Assembly (NCBI RefSeq): GCF_010731735.1
Contig: NZ_AP022588.1
Span: 372,001-436,000 of the forward strand
DNA from: Mycolicibacterium sediminis
GTDB lineage: Bacteria > Actinomycetota > Actinomycetes > Mycobacteriales > Mycobacteriaceae
Direction of reading: 5' to 3'
Length of the DNA: 64,000 nucleotides
The notes below the pieces were generated by a model. It was given only the letters and a program-made list of their open reading frames with translations, searched no databases and was not told the origin of the DNA. This document shows, piece by piece, positions 1-8,351 of the stretch (its first letter is position 1; every line of letters begins with the position of its first letter). A program made the position numbers and the translations under genes.

Positions 1-673
1 CGAATGACTCCACCCGCAGCGCTGCCATCTCGCCCCAACGCAACCCGGTGTAAGCGAGAAATCGGACAACGGTGGCGTACTCGCCAACCTCGCATGCCAG
101 AAGCTCCACCTGCTGGTGCGTCAGATAGCCCCGCGATCGGTGCTGTCGTCGCGGCGACTTCACTCCCGTGCACGGATTCCGGGGGATCCGGCGGTCCTCG
201 ACGGCCATCTCGAGGATCTGGCGCAAGACGCTAAGCGCGTTCTCGATGGTGGCGGGCTTGGCTCCGCCGGCCGCCAGTTCCTGCACCCACGCTCTGATGT
301 CCGACGACTGCACGTCGGCCACCGCAACGGCGGACCACCGTCCTTCCACGTAGCCCGACCAGGCGAACGCGCGTGTCGCGACCGTGGTCTCCTTCAAATG
401 GCTCTGCGTCCCAAGCCATTTGGTATGCACCTCGCGGACGGTGATGCGGCCCGCTTTCGGCGCGACATAGGTGCCGATCGTCTGGGCGGCAGTGATCTCG
501 TTGAGAAAGGCCTGCGCATCGACCTTGCGTTCGAATGACCGCGTGTTCTCTCCACCCTGGTCGTCCACATACCGGGCCAACCACCGGCGTCCCCTACCAC
601 TGCGCGCGGAAGGGCTTCCGTCTGATCGACGCCACCTGTCCTCGACGCCCGCGCGGCGGTTTCGTCGCTGCAT
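1..673 (-). CDS. Tyrosine recombinase/integrase, C-terminus cut by window edge
   Basis: A continuous minus-strand frame runs from ATG at 673 to the left edge without a stop (about 224 codons). An AGGGAGGTGG ribosome site lies just upstream of the ATG. The N-terminal part has the Arm-binding look (RWLARYVDDQGGENTRSF, residues ~35-50), followed by a SAM-like core-binding domain (KETTVATRAFAWSGYVEGRW). The catalytic domain then begins, with TGLRWGE placing the first catalytic Arg at about residue 212. The remaining catalytic residues (HxxR, Tyr) lie outside the window. It would catalyse site-specific integration and excision of a mobile element. The excisionase-like gene at 841 on the opposite strand fits that role. 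Family call is firm; target site unknown. Confidence 0.9.
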   Translation of the reverse strand, partial: MQRRNRRAGVEDRWRRSDGSPSARSGRGRRWLARYVDDQGGENTRSFERKVDAQAFLNEITAAQTIGTYVAPKAGRITVREVHTKWLGTQSHLKETTVATRAFAWSGYVEGRWSAVAVADVQSSDIRAWVQELAAGGAKPATIENALSVLRQILEMAVEDRRIPRNPCTGVKSPRRQHRSRGYLTHQQVELLACEVGEYATVVRFLAYTGLRWGEMAALRVESF

Positions 674-840
674 GTGAGCCACCTCCCTTGGTGCCCAGTT
701 TCACATCGACTACCGACAGCCGACGAAACCGTTCGGCTGGAGTCAATTTGCAAGTGATCTGCAGGGTAGTGGTGGACAAATACGGGGCGCCACCACCAGC
801 GTTGGATTCGTTGACAGAACACACCTTTGAGGAGCATCAG

Positions 841-1038
841 ATGGATCTACTGAACGCGAAACAGGTTTCGGAAATCATCGGCGTCCCCGTCGGGACCCTG
901 CGCTACTGGCGCCACTGCGATATCGGGCCTGCCAGTTTTGCCTTGGGCCGCCGCGTCGTCTACCGCCGCGACGAGGTGCTGCGGTGGATCTCGGAGCAAG
1001 AAATTGCAACTCGGCGTGGAGGCGGCGACGCCGCGTGA
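841..1038 (+). CDS. Excisionase / AlpA-like HTH DNA-binding protein
   Basis: A 65-residue protein that starts at ATG 841 behind a GAGGAG ribosome site. It has a MerR/excisionase-type winged helix: LLNAKQVSEIIGVPVGTLRYWR (residues ~3-24), then a wing and RRVVYRRDEVLRWI. Proteins of this size next to tyrosine integrases normally act as recombination directionality factors or regulators of the element. It is divergent from the integrase. A hairpin terminator follows directly. Longer upstream extension of the frame is not needed, because the HTH begins at once after this ATG. Confidence 0.85.
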   Translation: MDLLNAKQVSEIIGVPVGTLRYWRHCDIGPASFALGRRVVYRRDEVLRWISEQEIATRRGGGDAA

Positions 1039-1051
1039 GATCCGCAATTGA

Positions 1052-1082
1052 GAAAGACCCCGGGTCCTAGCCGAGGTCTTTC
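1052..1082 (+). terminator. Hairpin terminator after the excisionase-like gene
   Basis: Perfect 8-bp inverted repeat GAAAGACC ... GGTCTTTC with a 15-nt loop, beginning 13 nt after the stop codon at 1038. It ends in a short T-containing stretch. It probably separates the xis-like gene from the downstream ATPase gene. Confidence 0.6.
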
Positions 1083-1172
1083 ATTCGAACCACCCGATCG
1101 CTCAACCGGAGGACTCCTCATGAGAATAACCTGCCATGCCCGCCTTCAGAAGCTTCGTAGGCGGGAAAAGCA

Positions 1173-2741
1173 TTGAGTGCCAGGGCCGAGACCGACAAAA
1201 AGTCCGTTGCCGTTCGGCTGGTGGAGATGGCCCAAGAGCGATATTGCCTCGGCGTCTCCGAGGACGGTGAACCCTTCGGCGCCGAACGCACGCGGCCGCA
1301 CCTGGCGATGCTGCTACGCGCCGGCAAGGCCGGCCTGCGAGCCGAACTCGCCTCGCGCTACTTCCGCGACACCGGCACTGTCGCCGTCGGCCAGGCACTC
1401 ACTGACGCCACGTTGATCCTCGAAGGCATGGCCGCCATCAAGGCTCCGGAGAAGTTGTATCTGCGCGTCGCAGAACTGGACGGTATCAACTACATCGATA
1501 CTGGACGACCTGACGGCAAGGTGATCCGCATCGGCCAGGGACGGTGGACTGTCACCGATTCCGCCCCGGTTCGTTTCTTGCGAAGCAAGCTGACGGCCGC
1601 GATGCCACTGCCGTCGGTGGGTGATTTGGATCGACTGTGGGATTTCGTCAACATCAACGTCGAGGACCGACCCGTCCTCCTCGCGGTGCTCGTCGCCGCG
1701 CTCGTCCAGTGCGATGTCCCGCATCCTGTGTTGGCACTCTTCGCCGAACAGGGCAGCGCCAAGAGCACGACGACGCGCATGCTGGTCGATCTGATCGATC
1801 CCTCCCCCGTCCCGTTGCGCCAAGCGCCGCGCGACGCTGACTCTTGGGTGACCGCGGCATCCGGGTCATGGGTAGTCGCCCTCGACAATCTGTCCACCAT
1901 CCCGCCGTGGCTGTCGGACTCGCTGTGCCGCGCCGCCACGGGCGACGGCAACGTCAAACGAGCGTTGTACACCGACGCCGACCTAGCGGTCATCAAGTTC
2001 CGTCGGTGCGTCATCATCAACGGCATCGACGTCGGCGCTGTGCGACCCGACCTTGCAGAACGACTGGCGACGGTCGAGCTGCGACGCATTGATCGCCACA
2101 TGCGACAACCGGAGGCCACGATGCGACAACAGTGGCGCACGGCTCTACCAGGCATTCTGAGTGGGCTGCTCGATCTGGCCGCCTTAGTCCATCAACGCCT
2201 CGAGACCATCTCGGTCGATGTGTCGCCACGGATGGCGGACTTCAGTCGCACGCTGGCGGCCGTCGATGAGTTTCTGTCGACCAATGGCTTCCGTCGTTAC
2301 TTGTCGCGCGCCAGCCAACTCTCCGAAGACAGTCTGTCCGCCGACCCGTTCATTGAACGGCTGCGCCAACACATCGAGGAGCCAATCATCGCGGGATCCG
2401 GAGCGGACCTGCTTGCGGCAGTCACACCGGCCGGCGACACCTGGCGCAGGCCGAAGGAGCGGCCCAGGAACGGTCGGGACGTCACAGCGCTTCTGAAACG
2501 GCACGCGCCCGCGCTTCGAAGCCTTGGCTGGGTGATCGAGGACGATGGCGCGCGGAATCACCGGAATGTGCTGCTGTGGACCGTTTACCCGCCCGCCAAA
2601 GATGTGTCGGCAGATCAAGCCTCGCAACCCTCGCGTCCCTCGCTGCTGCGGGGTAGCCGCGGCGGGCTGGGCAACGCGGATATCGCGCCGGACTCAGTTC
2701 CTGAGGAGCCTGTCGAAGACCTGTCCATAGAAGCCTCCTGA
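1173..2741 (+). CDS. Phage/plasmid-type P-loop ATPase of the integrative element
   Basis: A 522-residue protein that most likely starts at TTG 1173. The N-terminal ~150 residues are unassigned. A P-loop lies at residues 192-199 (EQGSAKST) and a Walker B-like strand at 234-239 (VVALDN). A central region with polar and Arg-rich helices and a disordered acidic tail follow. The layout resembles the ATP-binding proteins carried by small actinobacterial prophage-like elements, which are related to phage primase/helicase ATPases. It follows the excisionase-like gene on the same strand, so a replication or maintenance role for the element is plausible. No primase motif is evident and the exact function is not known. 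Confidence 0.75.
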   Translation: MSARAETDKKSVAVRLVEMAQERYCLGVSEDGEPFGAERTRPHLAMLLRAGKAGLRAELASRYFRDTGTVAVGQALTDATLILEGMAAIKAPEKLYLRVAELDGINYIDTGRPDGKVIRIGQGRWTVTDSAPVRFLRSKLTAAMPLPSVGDLDRLWDFVNINVEDRPVLLAVLVAALVQCDVPHPVLALFAEQGSAKSTTTRMLVDLIDPSPVPLRQAPRDADSWVTAASGSWVVALDNLSTIPPWLSDSLCRAATGDGNVKRALYTDADLAVIKFRRCVIINGIDVGAVRPDLAERLATVELRRIDRHMRQPEATMRQQWRTALPGILSGLLDLAALVHQRLETISVDVSPRMADFSRTLAAVDEFLSTNGFRRYLSRASQLSEDSLSADPFIERLRQHIEEPIIAGSGADLLAAVTPAGDTWRRPKERPRNGRDVTALLKRHAPALRSLGWVIEDDGARNHRNVLLWTVYPPAKDVSADQASQPSRPSLLRGSRGGLGNADIAPDSVPEEPVEDLSIEAS

Positions 2742-2816
2742 GTCACCGTCCGCCAGCACACAATGCGGTGTGTTGTCGGTGCCGGCGAGCATCATCGGAG
2801 ATGGAACCGGGAGGCG

Positions 2817-3275
2817 ATGGTCGTGAGTCTCGAAGACGATGTGAAGAAACTGGCCGACGCGGCAGTTGCGGATTGGCCCGACATCCAGTTCTCCGGGGAC
2901 TTCGACAGAGCAATCAGGGACCTCTACCGATCGCACTTGCAATTCCCGCCATCCTGGCCCCAGGAGGACTGCGACGAGTACATCGCAGAGAACGCGGACA
3001 TGGCCGCGACTCGTTTGATCACCACGCTTGACGACGTGATCGACACCGTTGTTGATGGCTATGAACGCCAACACGGGATCCGACCCCACCACGACGACGC
3101 AAGCGAAATGATCAAGGCCAAGCGTCGATCGGCAATTCACGAGCTGGAGTGGGACATCGAGGACCTCGCAGCCGAACTCGCCGGATGGTCCATTCATAGC
3201 CTCGGTCGTGCCGTCGCGAGTATGACCGGATGCAGTCCTGCCAGCCGAAGACACCGCCGGCGTAGGACACGCTGA
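2817..3275 (+). CDS. Hypothetical acidic protein of the integrative element
   Basis: About 150 residues, rich in Asp and Glu and predicted mostly helical (SLEDDVKKLADAAVADWPDI; DECDEY-like and LEWDIEDLAAELAGW segments), ending in a short Arg-rich tail. No family is recognised. ATG 2817 is taken as start. GTG 2823 has better spacing (8 nt) from the GGGAGG at 2809-2814 and is equally possible. It lies 75 nt after the ATPase gene and converges on the zinc-ribbon gene at 3308. Amino-acid composition unlike its shadow frames supports real coding. Confidence 0.6.
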   Translation: MVVSLEDDVKKLADAAVADWPDIQFSGDFDRAIRDLYRSHLQFPPSWPQEDCDEYIAENADMAATRLITTLDDVIDTVVDGYERQHGIRPHHDDASEMIKAKRRSAIHELEWDIEDLAAELAGWSIHSLGRAVASMTGCSPASRRHRRRRTR

Positions 3276-3307
3276 CCGACTGCTGCCTGGTGCGTGGGCG
3301 GGACTGC

Positions 3308-4201
3308 TCACCAACTACGCAGCGGGTGTACGACTTTTGCGAGTTCTCTCGCGGCGGTCAGTGTTGGGCGATTCAGGTTCTTGAGTCGAGCTTGTTCTGT
3401 CATGCGTGCTAGCAACGCGTGCAGCGCCTCGTCGTTCTCGAGCATGATCCCGACGGCATCGAGCGGCTCGATGGGTGCCGGCTCCGGCCCTGTGGACTCC
3501 GCAGTCGGCTTGGAGGAGTCAACGGGTTTTCGCACCTCGACCACTCGTATGGGTGACCCGTAGCGCTCTGCGGCCGTACGTGCCGCCGAGGCGTCACGTC
3601 GGCATGTGTCGGAGCAGTACAGCCGACGACGTCCGCGTCGCGGCCCGTCGTCGATATCAAGCATCACTGCCTCGCAGCGGACACACCGAGTTGGGTCGTA
3701 GGAACCGGCGCCGTTGTCGTCACCGCTGGCTGAACGTCGAGCGGCGTTGTCGGACAGCGGGTCTCTGCTCTCGAAGTCCCCGCCTTGCGGTGCGGAGCGA
3801 GCAGACCGCGTACCCGCACCCGAGATGCCCGCCATCCCGCGTCCTCCCTCGTCTGCGGTGCGAGCCCTGCGCAGCGCGGCTTTGATCTCGCGAACATCGA
3901 CATCGACGAGCGCAGCAATCTTGGCCAAAGTCTCGCCCCGGTCCCTCATCTGCTCGACGGCAGCCTGCAGGCCGGCGAGATAACCTGCACGCCTCTTAGC
4001 CCCCTCTGCGCGGACACGCTCCTGCGCCTGATCGAGTCGCACCCGTTCCCATGTGTCGACAGACTCGACTCGGTGCAGCGTGAGTCGGATCGTCGCGGCG
4101 GCGTCGGCATTGGCGCGCTCCCGCCGAGCCCTTTCCTCGTTCAATCTGCGCTGCGCTTCACGGGCTCGGTACCGCGCGCGGAGCTTCTCATTCGAGTTCA
4201 T
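3308..4201 (-). CDS. Unknown protein with Arg-rich coiled coil, HTH-like segment and CxxC...CxxxC zinc ribbon
   Basis: A 297-residue protein read from ATG 4201. The frame stays open upstream, but that region has unlikely composition and was left out. Residues 5-75 are strongly charged and coiled-coil-like (RARYRAREAQRRLNEERARR). Residues ~85-113 look like a helix-turn-helix (RGETLAKIAALVDVDVREIK). C173, C176, C196 and C200 form a treble-clef or ribbon zinc site (CVRC ... CSDTC). The C-terminus is helical. A DNA-binding role within the integrative element is inferred from the HTH-plus-ribbon design and the position. No family name is assigned. Confidence 0.65.
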   Translation of the reverse strand: MNSNEKLRARYRAREAQRRLNEERARRERANADAAATIRLTLHRVESVDTWERVRLDQAQERVRAEGAKRRAGYLAGLQAAVEQMRDRGETLAKIAALVDVDVREIKAALRRARTADEGGRGMAGISGAGTRSARSAPQGGDFESRDPLSDNAARRSASGDDNGAGSYDPTRCVRCEAVMLDIDDGPRRGRRRLYCSDTCRRDASAARTAAERYGSPIRVVEVRKPVDSSKPTAESTGPEPAPIEPLDAVGIMLENDEALHALLARMTEQARLKNLNRPTLTAARELAKVVHPLRSW

Positions 4202-4741
4202 ACCGAGAACATAGAAACGTGCGGACGAATCGGTCCACGACCAGAGCCACATTCGCGATGACGAACGTCCGTACTCCGCATCTTCACTCCCCCGAGCCTG
4301 TCGACTTAGTTCAGCGTTCCAGCCGACTAACCCTGCATGCCATGCCTCTGCTCGGAGCGTCTCCCCGACGTGCTCAACGACGAGATCCACACACCTCTTG
4401 CATTTCGGGGCTACCACGCTCACATATCGACGGACGATATTCGCCACATGGGTCGTGGCGCAGACGCTCCGCGTCGCCGGGGCGCGACGCATGTGGGGTT
4501 CGCCGAGACGAGTCGCGGACGGCGGGGCGACGCGTTGGCAAGGTCCGTTCGGACGCTGACGTGGTGTGCGTGGCATTGCGGGAGTGGAAGTGATTGCGAA
4601 GCCTGATGCGGCCCAGGGTGCATCGGCGTTCGGGATGACACGAGCATTTCTCCGCTAACATCGCGGACGCCCCTAGAGCGAAGGTAAAACAGCACGAGGC
4701 ACAGCCGGCTGGGAGGTGTGGATTCCGTTGTGGCTAGTGAG
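4202..4741. other. 540-bp gap at the inner edge of the integrative element
   Basis: No frame here has convincing coding character. The open frames are Arg/Cys-rich shadows. No tRNA or att-like repeat could be recognised. It separates the element genes from the chromosomal TetR gene, so an element boundary could lie here. Confidence 0.4.
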
Positions 4742-5428
4742 CTAGGCCCGCGGGGCGGCCCGTCCTCTTGGTGGCGGATTCGCCCCCGTGCTGGCGTCGC
4801 CGTCGGTCTTGCGGTGGGCGGCGAGAAAGTCATCGACCAGGTTCGCGCAGTCGTCGTGTGTGATGGTGCGAATCCCGGTCATCCGGGCGAAGGCGAGTGG
4901 CCCGACGAGCTGACAGATCGCCAGTTCCCGGTCGCAATGTGCGAGTTCGGCCTGCGCTCTCGGGCTGGTGAGTATGGCGTCAAACGGCTGTCGGTATTGG
5001 TTAACGACTCGGGTCCGTAGCGCCCCGGATGTGTGGCGCTCATCCACTTCGTTGCTGGAGCCGGTGGGTCCTAGCGAGAGCCACGCGAGTGTCGTGACAT
5101 GCAGCGGCGCGTCGTTGAACAGGGCGGCTTGGCGGCTGAGCAATTCGAGCAGCTGGTCGCGGATGGGTCCATTGGTCGGTACCGGAGTCGTCACCTGTGG
5201 AAGTAGGCGTTCGAACGTGGCTGCGAGTAGATGCGAAGAACTCTGAAAATGCCGGTACAGCGTTGTTCTGGCCACTTTGGACGCCTTGGTGACGGCATCA
5301 ATGGTGACTGCTTCCACCCCACCGGTGCTCAATAGCGTTGCCGCGGCATCCAGCAGCCGGGTGCGTGACCGGATGAGCCGAGGGTCCACGTCGTCGTCAG
5401 GGACTGGCACTGACTGACTGTCGCTCAC
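4742..5428 (-). CDS. TetR/AcrR family transcriptional regulator
   Basis: A 228-residue protein with GTG start at 5428 behind GAGGTG. The N-terminal TetR HTH runs over residues ~20-65: TRLLDAAATLLSTGGVEAVTIDAV then VARTTLYRHFQSSSHLLAATF. The C-terminal ligand/dimer domain is not assignable to a known ligand class. It is divergent from the thioesterase gene at 5528, with a ~100-bp shared promoter region, so control of that gene and itself is the natural inference. The C-terminus ends in a Pro/Arg-rich tail. Confidence 0.85.
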   Translation of the reverse strand: MSDSQSVPVPDDDVDPRLIRSRTRLLDAAATLLSTGGVEAVTIDAVTKASKVARTTLYRHFQSSSHLLAATFERLLPQVTTPVPTNGPIRDQLLELLSRQAALFNDAPLHVTTLAWLSLGPTGSSNEVDERHTSGALRTRVVNQYRQPFDAILTSPRAQAELAHCDRELAICQLVGPLAFARMTGIRTITHDDCANLVDDFLAAHRKTDGDASTGANPPPRGRAAPRA

Positions 5429-5527
5429 TCATTCACCTCGGCGGTCGATCTTCACGCGATGCTGTCACGGCAGTCTAGCAGTGTGGTACTAACGGTAGCG
5501 GAGCGAAACCGACCGTATTGGAGCGTG

Positions 5528-6043
5528 ATGGTGCCCGAAGGCGTGTTGCCGCCAGAGCGGCTGCCCTCGCACACCACGACGTGCATGGGTTGCGGCCCGG
5601 ACAACCCCCACGGACTGCAGTTGGTGGTGCATCGCAGCGGCGACGCGGTGTACACCGATGTGACGTTCGACGAGCGCCATGTCGGAGCACCGGGGCTGGC
5701 TCACGGCGGCGCAATCGCTGCCGCGTGTGATGACGTCCTGGGCTTCACGTTGTGGATCGCCGGCACCCCGGCAGTGACGCGCACGCTCACTTTGGAGTAT
5801 CTACGGCCGGTGCCGCTCCATCGGCCCCACCGGATTACTGCTTACATCGTCTCTCATGAAGGACGGGCGTTGCATGTCACGGCGACAGGTACGGGTGAGG
5901 GTGGGATCGCCCACTTCACCGCCAATGCAGTGTTCGTCGCAGTCAGCCCTGAGCACTTCGCCGCACACGGCGATGTCAGCGCTTTCGCTCAACTTCTAGA
6001 GCACTTCTCGCGCCGGGGTGGCCTCGGCGACGGGCCATCATGA
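5528..6043 (+). CDS. PaaI-type hotdog-fold acyl-CoA thioesterase
   Basis: 171 residues from ATG 5528, with GGAG about 6 nt upstream. TTG/ATG starts further up add a non-homologous leader. The N-terminus has CMGCGPDNPHGLQL, common in this subgroup. The hotdog core has APGLAHGGAIAAACDDVLG, where the HGG motif marks the 4HBT/PaaI fold, and VTRTLTLEYLRPVPL. It would hydrolyse acyl-CoA thioesters of unknown chain type. The 4-nt overlap (ATGA at 6040-6043) with the KstR-like regulator shows translational coupling. A second member of the family lies at 9184. Confidence 0.85.
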   Translation: MVPEGVLPPERLPSHTTTCMGCGPDNPHGLQLVVHRSGDAVYTDVTFDERHVGAPGLAHGGAIAAACDDVLGFTLWIAGTPAVTRTLTLEYLRPVPLHRPHRITAYIVSHEGRALHVTATGTGEGGIAHFTANAVFVAVSPEHFAAHGDVSAFAQLLEHFSRRGGLGDGPS

Positions 6044-6711
6044 CCCTCCCCCAGACACGCAGCCACAGCGGAGCCCGGCCGTCGGGAGACGATCCAGTCG
6101 CTGTCGATAAGCGGAGCGCCGTAGCGCCGCGTTCCCGCGCCTCCGCACGGCGCCGGGAAATGATCCTGGATGCGGCACTATCGGTTGCCGCGTCGGGTGG
6201 TTACGAGGCAGTCCAAATGCGGGCGGTCGCCGCGCGGGTCGGCATCGCGGTCGGCACGCTCTACCGCTACTACCCGGCGAAAACCCACTTGCTGGTCGCA
6301 GGGCTGACACGTGAGTTCCGTCGACTGGACTCAGCCTTCGACTGGGCGAGCGTTGACGGCACACCGCTGGAACGGCTCGAACGCCTAACCGGACATCTCC
6401 ACGACCGCTGGCAGAGCAATCCCTCGCTGACAGCAGCCATGACACGGGCCTTCGCCATCGCAGACACCAGTGCCGCCGCGGAACTCGACCGTGCCGCCGC
6501 CGAGATCCAGGTCCTGCTGGCGCGCACGCTCAAGGGGGGCGAGCCCACCCCCACCAATCTGCACGTCGCGGGGGTCATCTCCGACATCTGGTTGGCCAAC
6601 CTCGTGACCTTCAGCGGCCACCGCGCGTCAGCTGCCGATACCCGCGACCGTATCGACCGCGCGACCAGGCGTGTCGTAACCAGCGTCTTTACGATCAGCG
6701 CGGAACATTAA
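6040..6711 (+). CDS. KstR-like TetR regulator
   Basis: 223 residues. The DNA-binding domain (residues ~35-85) contains GGYEAVQMRAVAARVGIA followed by VGTLYRYYPAKTHLLVAGL, nearly the recognition region of mycobacterial KstR, the cholesterol-catabolism repressor. The C-terminal domain also shows KstR-like segments (MTRAFAIADTSAAAEL; VISDIWLANLV). It is longer at the N-terminus than KstR (about 30 extra residues). It overlaps the thioesterase stop by 4 nt. KstR proper controls sterol genes in response to sterol CoA esters. This copy is more likely a paralog with its own targets. A perfect palindrome starts right after its stop codon (6712-6728). Confidence 0.85.
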   Translation: MTLPQTRSHSGARPSGDDPVAVDKRSAVAPRSRASARRREMILDAALSVAASGGYEAVQMRAVAARVGIAVGTLYRYYPAKTHLLVAGLTREFRRLDSAFDWASVDGTPLERLERLTGHLHDRWQSNPSLTAAMTRAFAIADTSAAAELDRAAAEIQVLLARTLKGGEPTPTNLHVAGVISDIWLANLVTFSGHRASAADTRDRIDRATRRVVTSVFTISAEH

Positions 6712-6728
6712 CGATACTTATAGTATCG
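6712..6728. promoter_or_regulatory. 17-bp perfect palindrome CGATACT-TAT-AGTATCG
   Basis: Arms CGATACT and AGTATCG are exact reverse complements around TAT. The site abuts the stop codon of the KstR-like gene and lies 60 bp before the DUF6188-like gene, in its likely promoter. The same CGATAC-N5-GTATCG arrangement occurs upstream of the MmpL gene (56017-56033). Operator rather than terminator is favoured, since the stem is AT-rich and no T-tract follows. Confidence 0.55.
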
Positions 6729-6788
6729 CAGCGCTACTTGCAGTACTCTTTTGAGATACGGCTCAACGATGCGTCGAAAGAGATTGCC

Positions 6789-7226
6789 ATGTACACCCAG
6801 TGGATCGAGAACCTCGTCGTGCAGCGCCTCTCGGTGCGAGATGGCCTGGTTTTGGACTTCGATGACTACAACGAAATCGTCATCTCCTGCCCCCTGTTGT
6901 TGACCCTGCCTGCCGTCGGCACCTACCCCGTCGAGGCGGTGCGGATCGACCCCCTCAGGATCGCCACCCACGAACGTCCACTGCTAAACCTCGCTGGCGC
7001 GGTGTGCACGCAGGCCTGGTCCAGCGACGATGGAGGGCTACACCTGAGCTTCTCGCGCGGGCACCGCATCGATGTCGACCCCGACGCGGAACAGACAGCG
7101 TGGGAGCTCTATGGCATGCGCCACGGCTACATGGCGTGCCTGCCTCGGGGCCGGTTACGCGTGGTCCGCCATGACCTCCCCGACAACGATGACGCGGACA
7201 TCGTCAACAGCGGCGCGCAACCATAG
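6789..7226 (+). CDS. DUF6188-like hypothetical protein
   Basis: 145 residues from ATG 6789 (a TTG at 6738 would add 17 residues). It is predicted beta-rich and soluble, with MYTQWIENLVVQRLSVRDGL and VLDFDDYNEIVISCPLLLTL near the start, a pattern I associate with the DUF6188 family of actinobacteria. No catalytic motif or membrane segment is seen. It lies behind a strong palindrome (6712-6728) and converges on the LLM oxidoreductase gene. Function unknown; family name given from memory with moderate certainty. Confidence 0.65.
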   Translation: MYTQWIENLVVQRLSVRDGLVLDFDDYNEIVISCPLLLTLPAVGTYPVEAVRIDPLRIATHERPLLNLAGAVCTQAWSSDDGGLHLSFSRGHRIDVDPDAEQTAWELYGMRHGYMACLPRGRLRVVRHDLPDNDDADIVNSGAQP

Positions 7227-7301
7227 GCACGGTCGACGCGCCAGACGCTGAAGGCGGATGCGGACGTGGGGACGGGTCGGGCTTCGGCAGCAATGCGTGG
7301 A

Positions 7302-8351
7302 TCAGGTTGAACGTGGACCGGACTGCCCTGGCGACATTGAGGGGGGCGAACATTCCCGGATGATGCTGTCGAGGTTTTGCTGCACGCGCTCCGGAGCGAT
7401 GCCAACCGATGGTGAATACAGCATGATGTGGTCGAGGACGCCGTCGTAGCGTCTCAGTTGTTCTCGGACGTGGTGTGCCGTCCCGGCGACGCCCATGGTG
7501 TCGATCATCTCCTCCGACACCGCGGCGAACATCGCCGGGAAATCGCGCTGGGCGAATGCTTCCCGGATGGTTCGGCCCTCGCTGGCGAATCCGTTCACAT
7601 CGAGTACCGTCTCGTACGATTTGACCGAGGAGTAGAACGCAATCTGCTGCGCCAGTTCGCGTCTGGCAACCTCGGCGTCGTCGTGGATGGCGCACATCAC
7701 CATGGAAATGATTTCCACGTCATTGGGGTCGCGGCCCGTGTGCGCGGCACCCCGGGCGATAGCGGGCCGGACGATCTCCTCGACGTAGGTGGTCGTGAAC
7801 AGGGGATGTCCGGCCAGGCCGTCGGCCACCCGCCCCGCCGCCTCGCACATCCGGGCCCGGACACCGGCAGTGACGATCGGGATCGGCCGGCTGGGGGGTC
7901 CCACGTCGCCGGTCGGGGTGAGATTCATTCTGTAGAAACGGCCCTCGTGATGGATGGGGCCTTCATGCAGGTTCCAGATCCGGCGCAGCAGCATCACGAG
8001 TTCTTCCATCCGCAGCGCGGGTGCGGAAGTGTCGGGCACGCCGTGCCAGTCGCTCATCATCCGTTTGGTGCCGTTGCCGATGCCGAGCACCAGCCGTCCT
8101 TCGGAGAGTTCGTCGAGATCACGCGCCTCGGTGGCCAGCACCAGCGGGCTTCGGCCGACGCCGTAGAGAATGGAGGAACCGATCCGGCAGTTCTGTGTGC
8201 TGTTGGCCATCGCGGCCATGGAGATCGATCCGGACCGGGAGTAGAACTCCGAGGCCCATACGGCGTCGAACCCGGCCGCGTCGGCGGCCTGGGCGGTCTG
8301 GGCCAGTGACTTCAAATCCGCGCCGAGAACCGACAGGCCGTAGGTGCTCAT
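7302..8351 (-). CDS. LLM-class (F420-dependent type) oxidoreductase
   Basis: 349 residues, the usual size of luciferase-like monooxygenase family proteins. It has a TIM-barrel pattern with ADAAGFDAVWASEFYSRSG (residues ~22-40), a SSILYGVGRSPLVLATEARDLDE strand-helix segment, GRLVLGIGNGTKRMM and GRVADGLAGHPL. In mycobacteria most such proteins use coenzyme F420. The substrate cannot be read. ATG 8351 overlaps the TetR stop (8348) by 4 nt, so the two are co-transcribed and the TetR is its likely regulator. Confidence 0.85.
   Translation of the reverse strand: MSTYGLSVLGADLKSLAQTAQAADAAGFDAVWASEFYSRSGSISMAAMANSTQNCRIGSSILYGVGRSPLVLATEARDLDELSEGRLVLGIGNGTKRMMSDWHGVPDTSAPALRMEELVMLLRRIWNLHEGPIHHEGRFYRMNLTPTGDVGPPSRPIPIVTAGVRARMCEAAGRVADGLAGHPLFTTTYVEEIVRPAIARGAAHTGRDPNDVEIISMVMCAIHDDAEVARRELAQQIAFYSSVKSYETVLDVNGFASEGRTIREAFAQRDFPAMFAAVSEEMIDTMGVAGTAHHVREQLRRYDGVLDHIMLYSPSVGIAPERVQQNLDSIIRECSPPSMSPGQSGPRST

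Noticed and set aside
231-837. Minus-strand frames of 117 and 147 codons near the left edge
   Set aside because: They are shadows; the real minus-strand gene in another frame is the integrase, which has no stop inside the window.
4219-4606. Overlapping plus-strand frames in the gap after the zinc-ribbon gene
   Set aside because: Arg/His-rich shadow sequence without motif; no tRNA or att repeat could be identified either.
5429-5527. ACGGT ... ACCGT repeat between the TetR at 4742 and thioesterase
   Set aside because: Only 5-bp arms with a 15-nt spacer; too weak to call an operator.
6636-6655. CGATAC-N8-GTATCG inside the KstR-like coding region
   Set aside because: Spacer differs (8 rather than 5 nt) and the bases are explained by the codons; probably chance.
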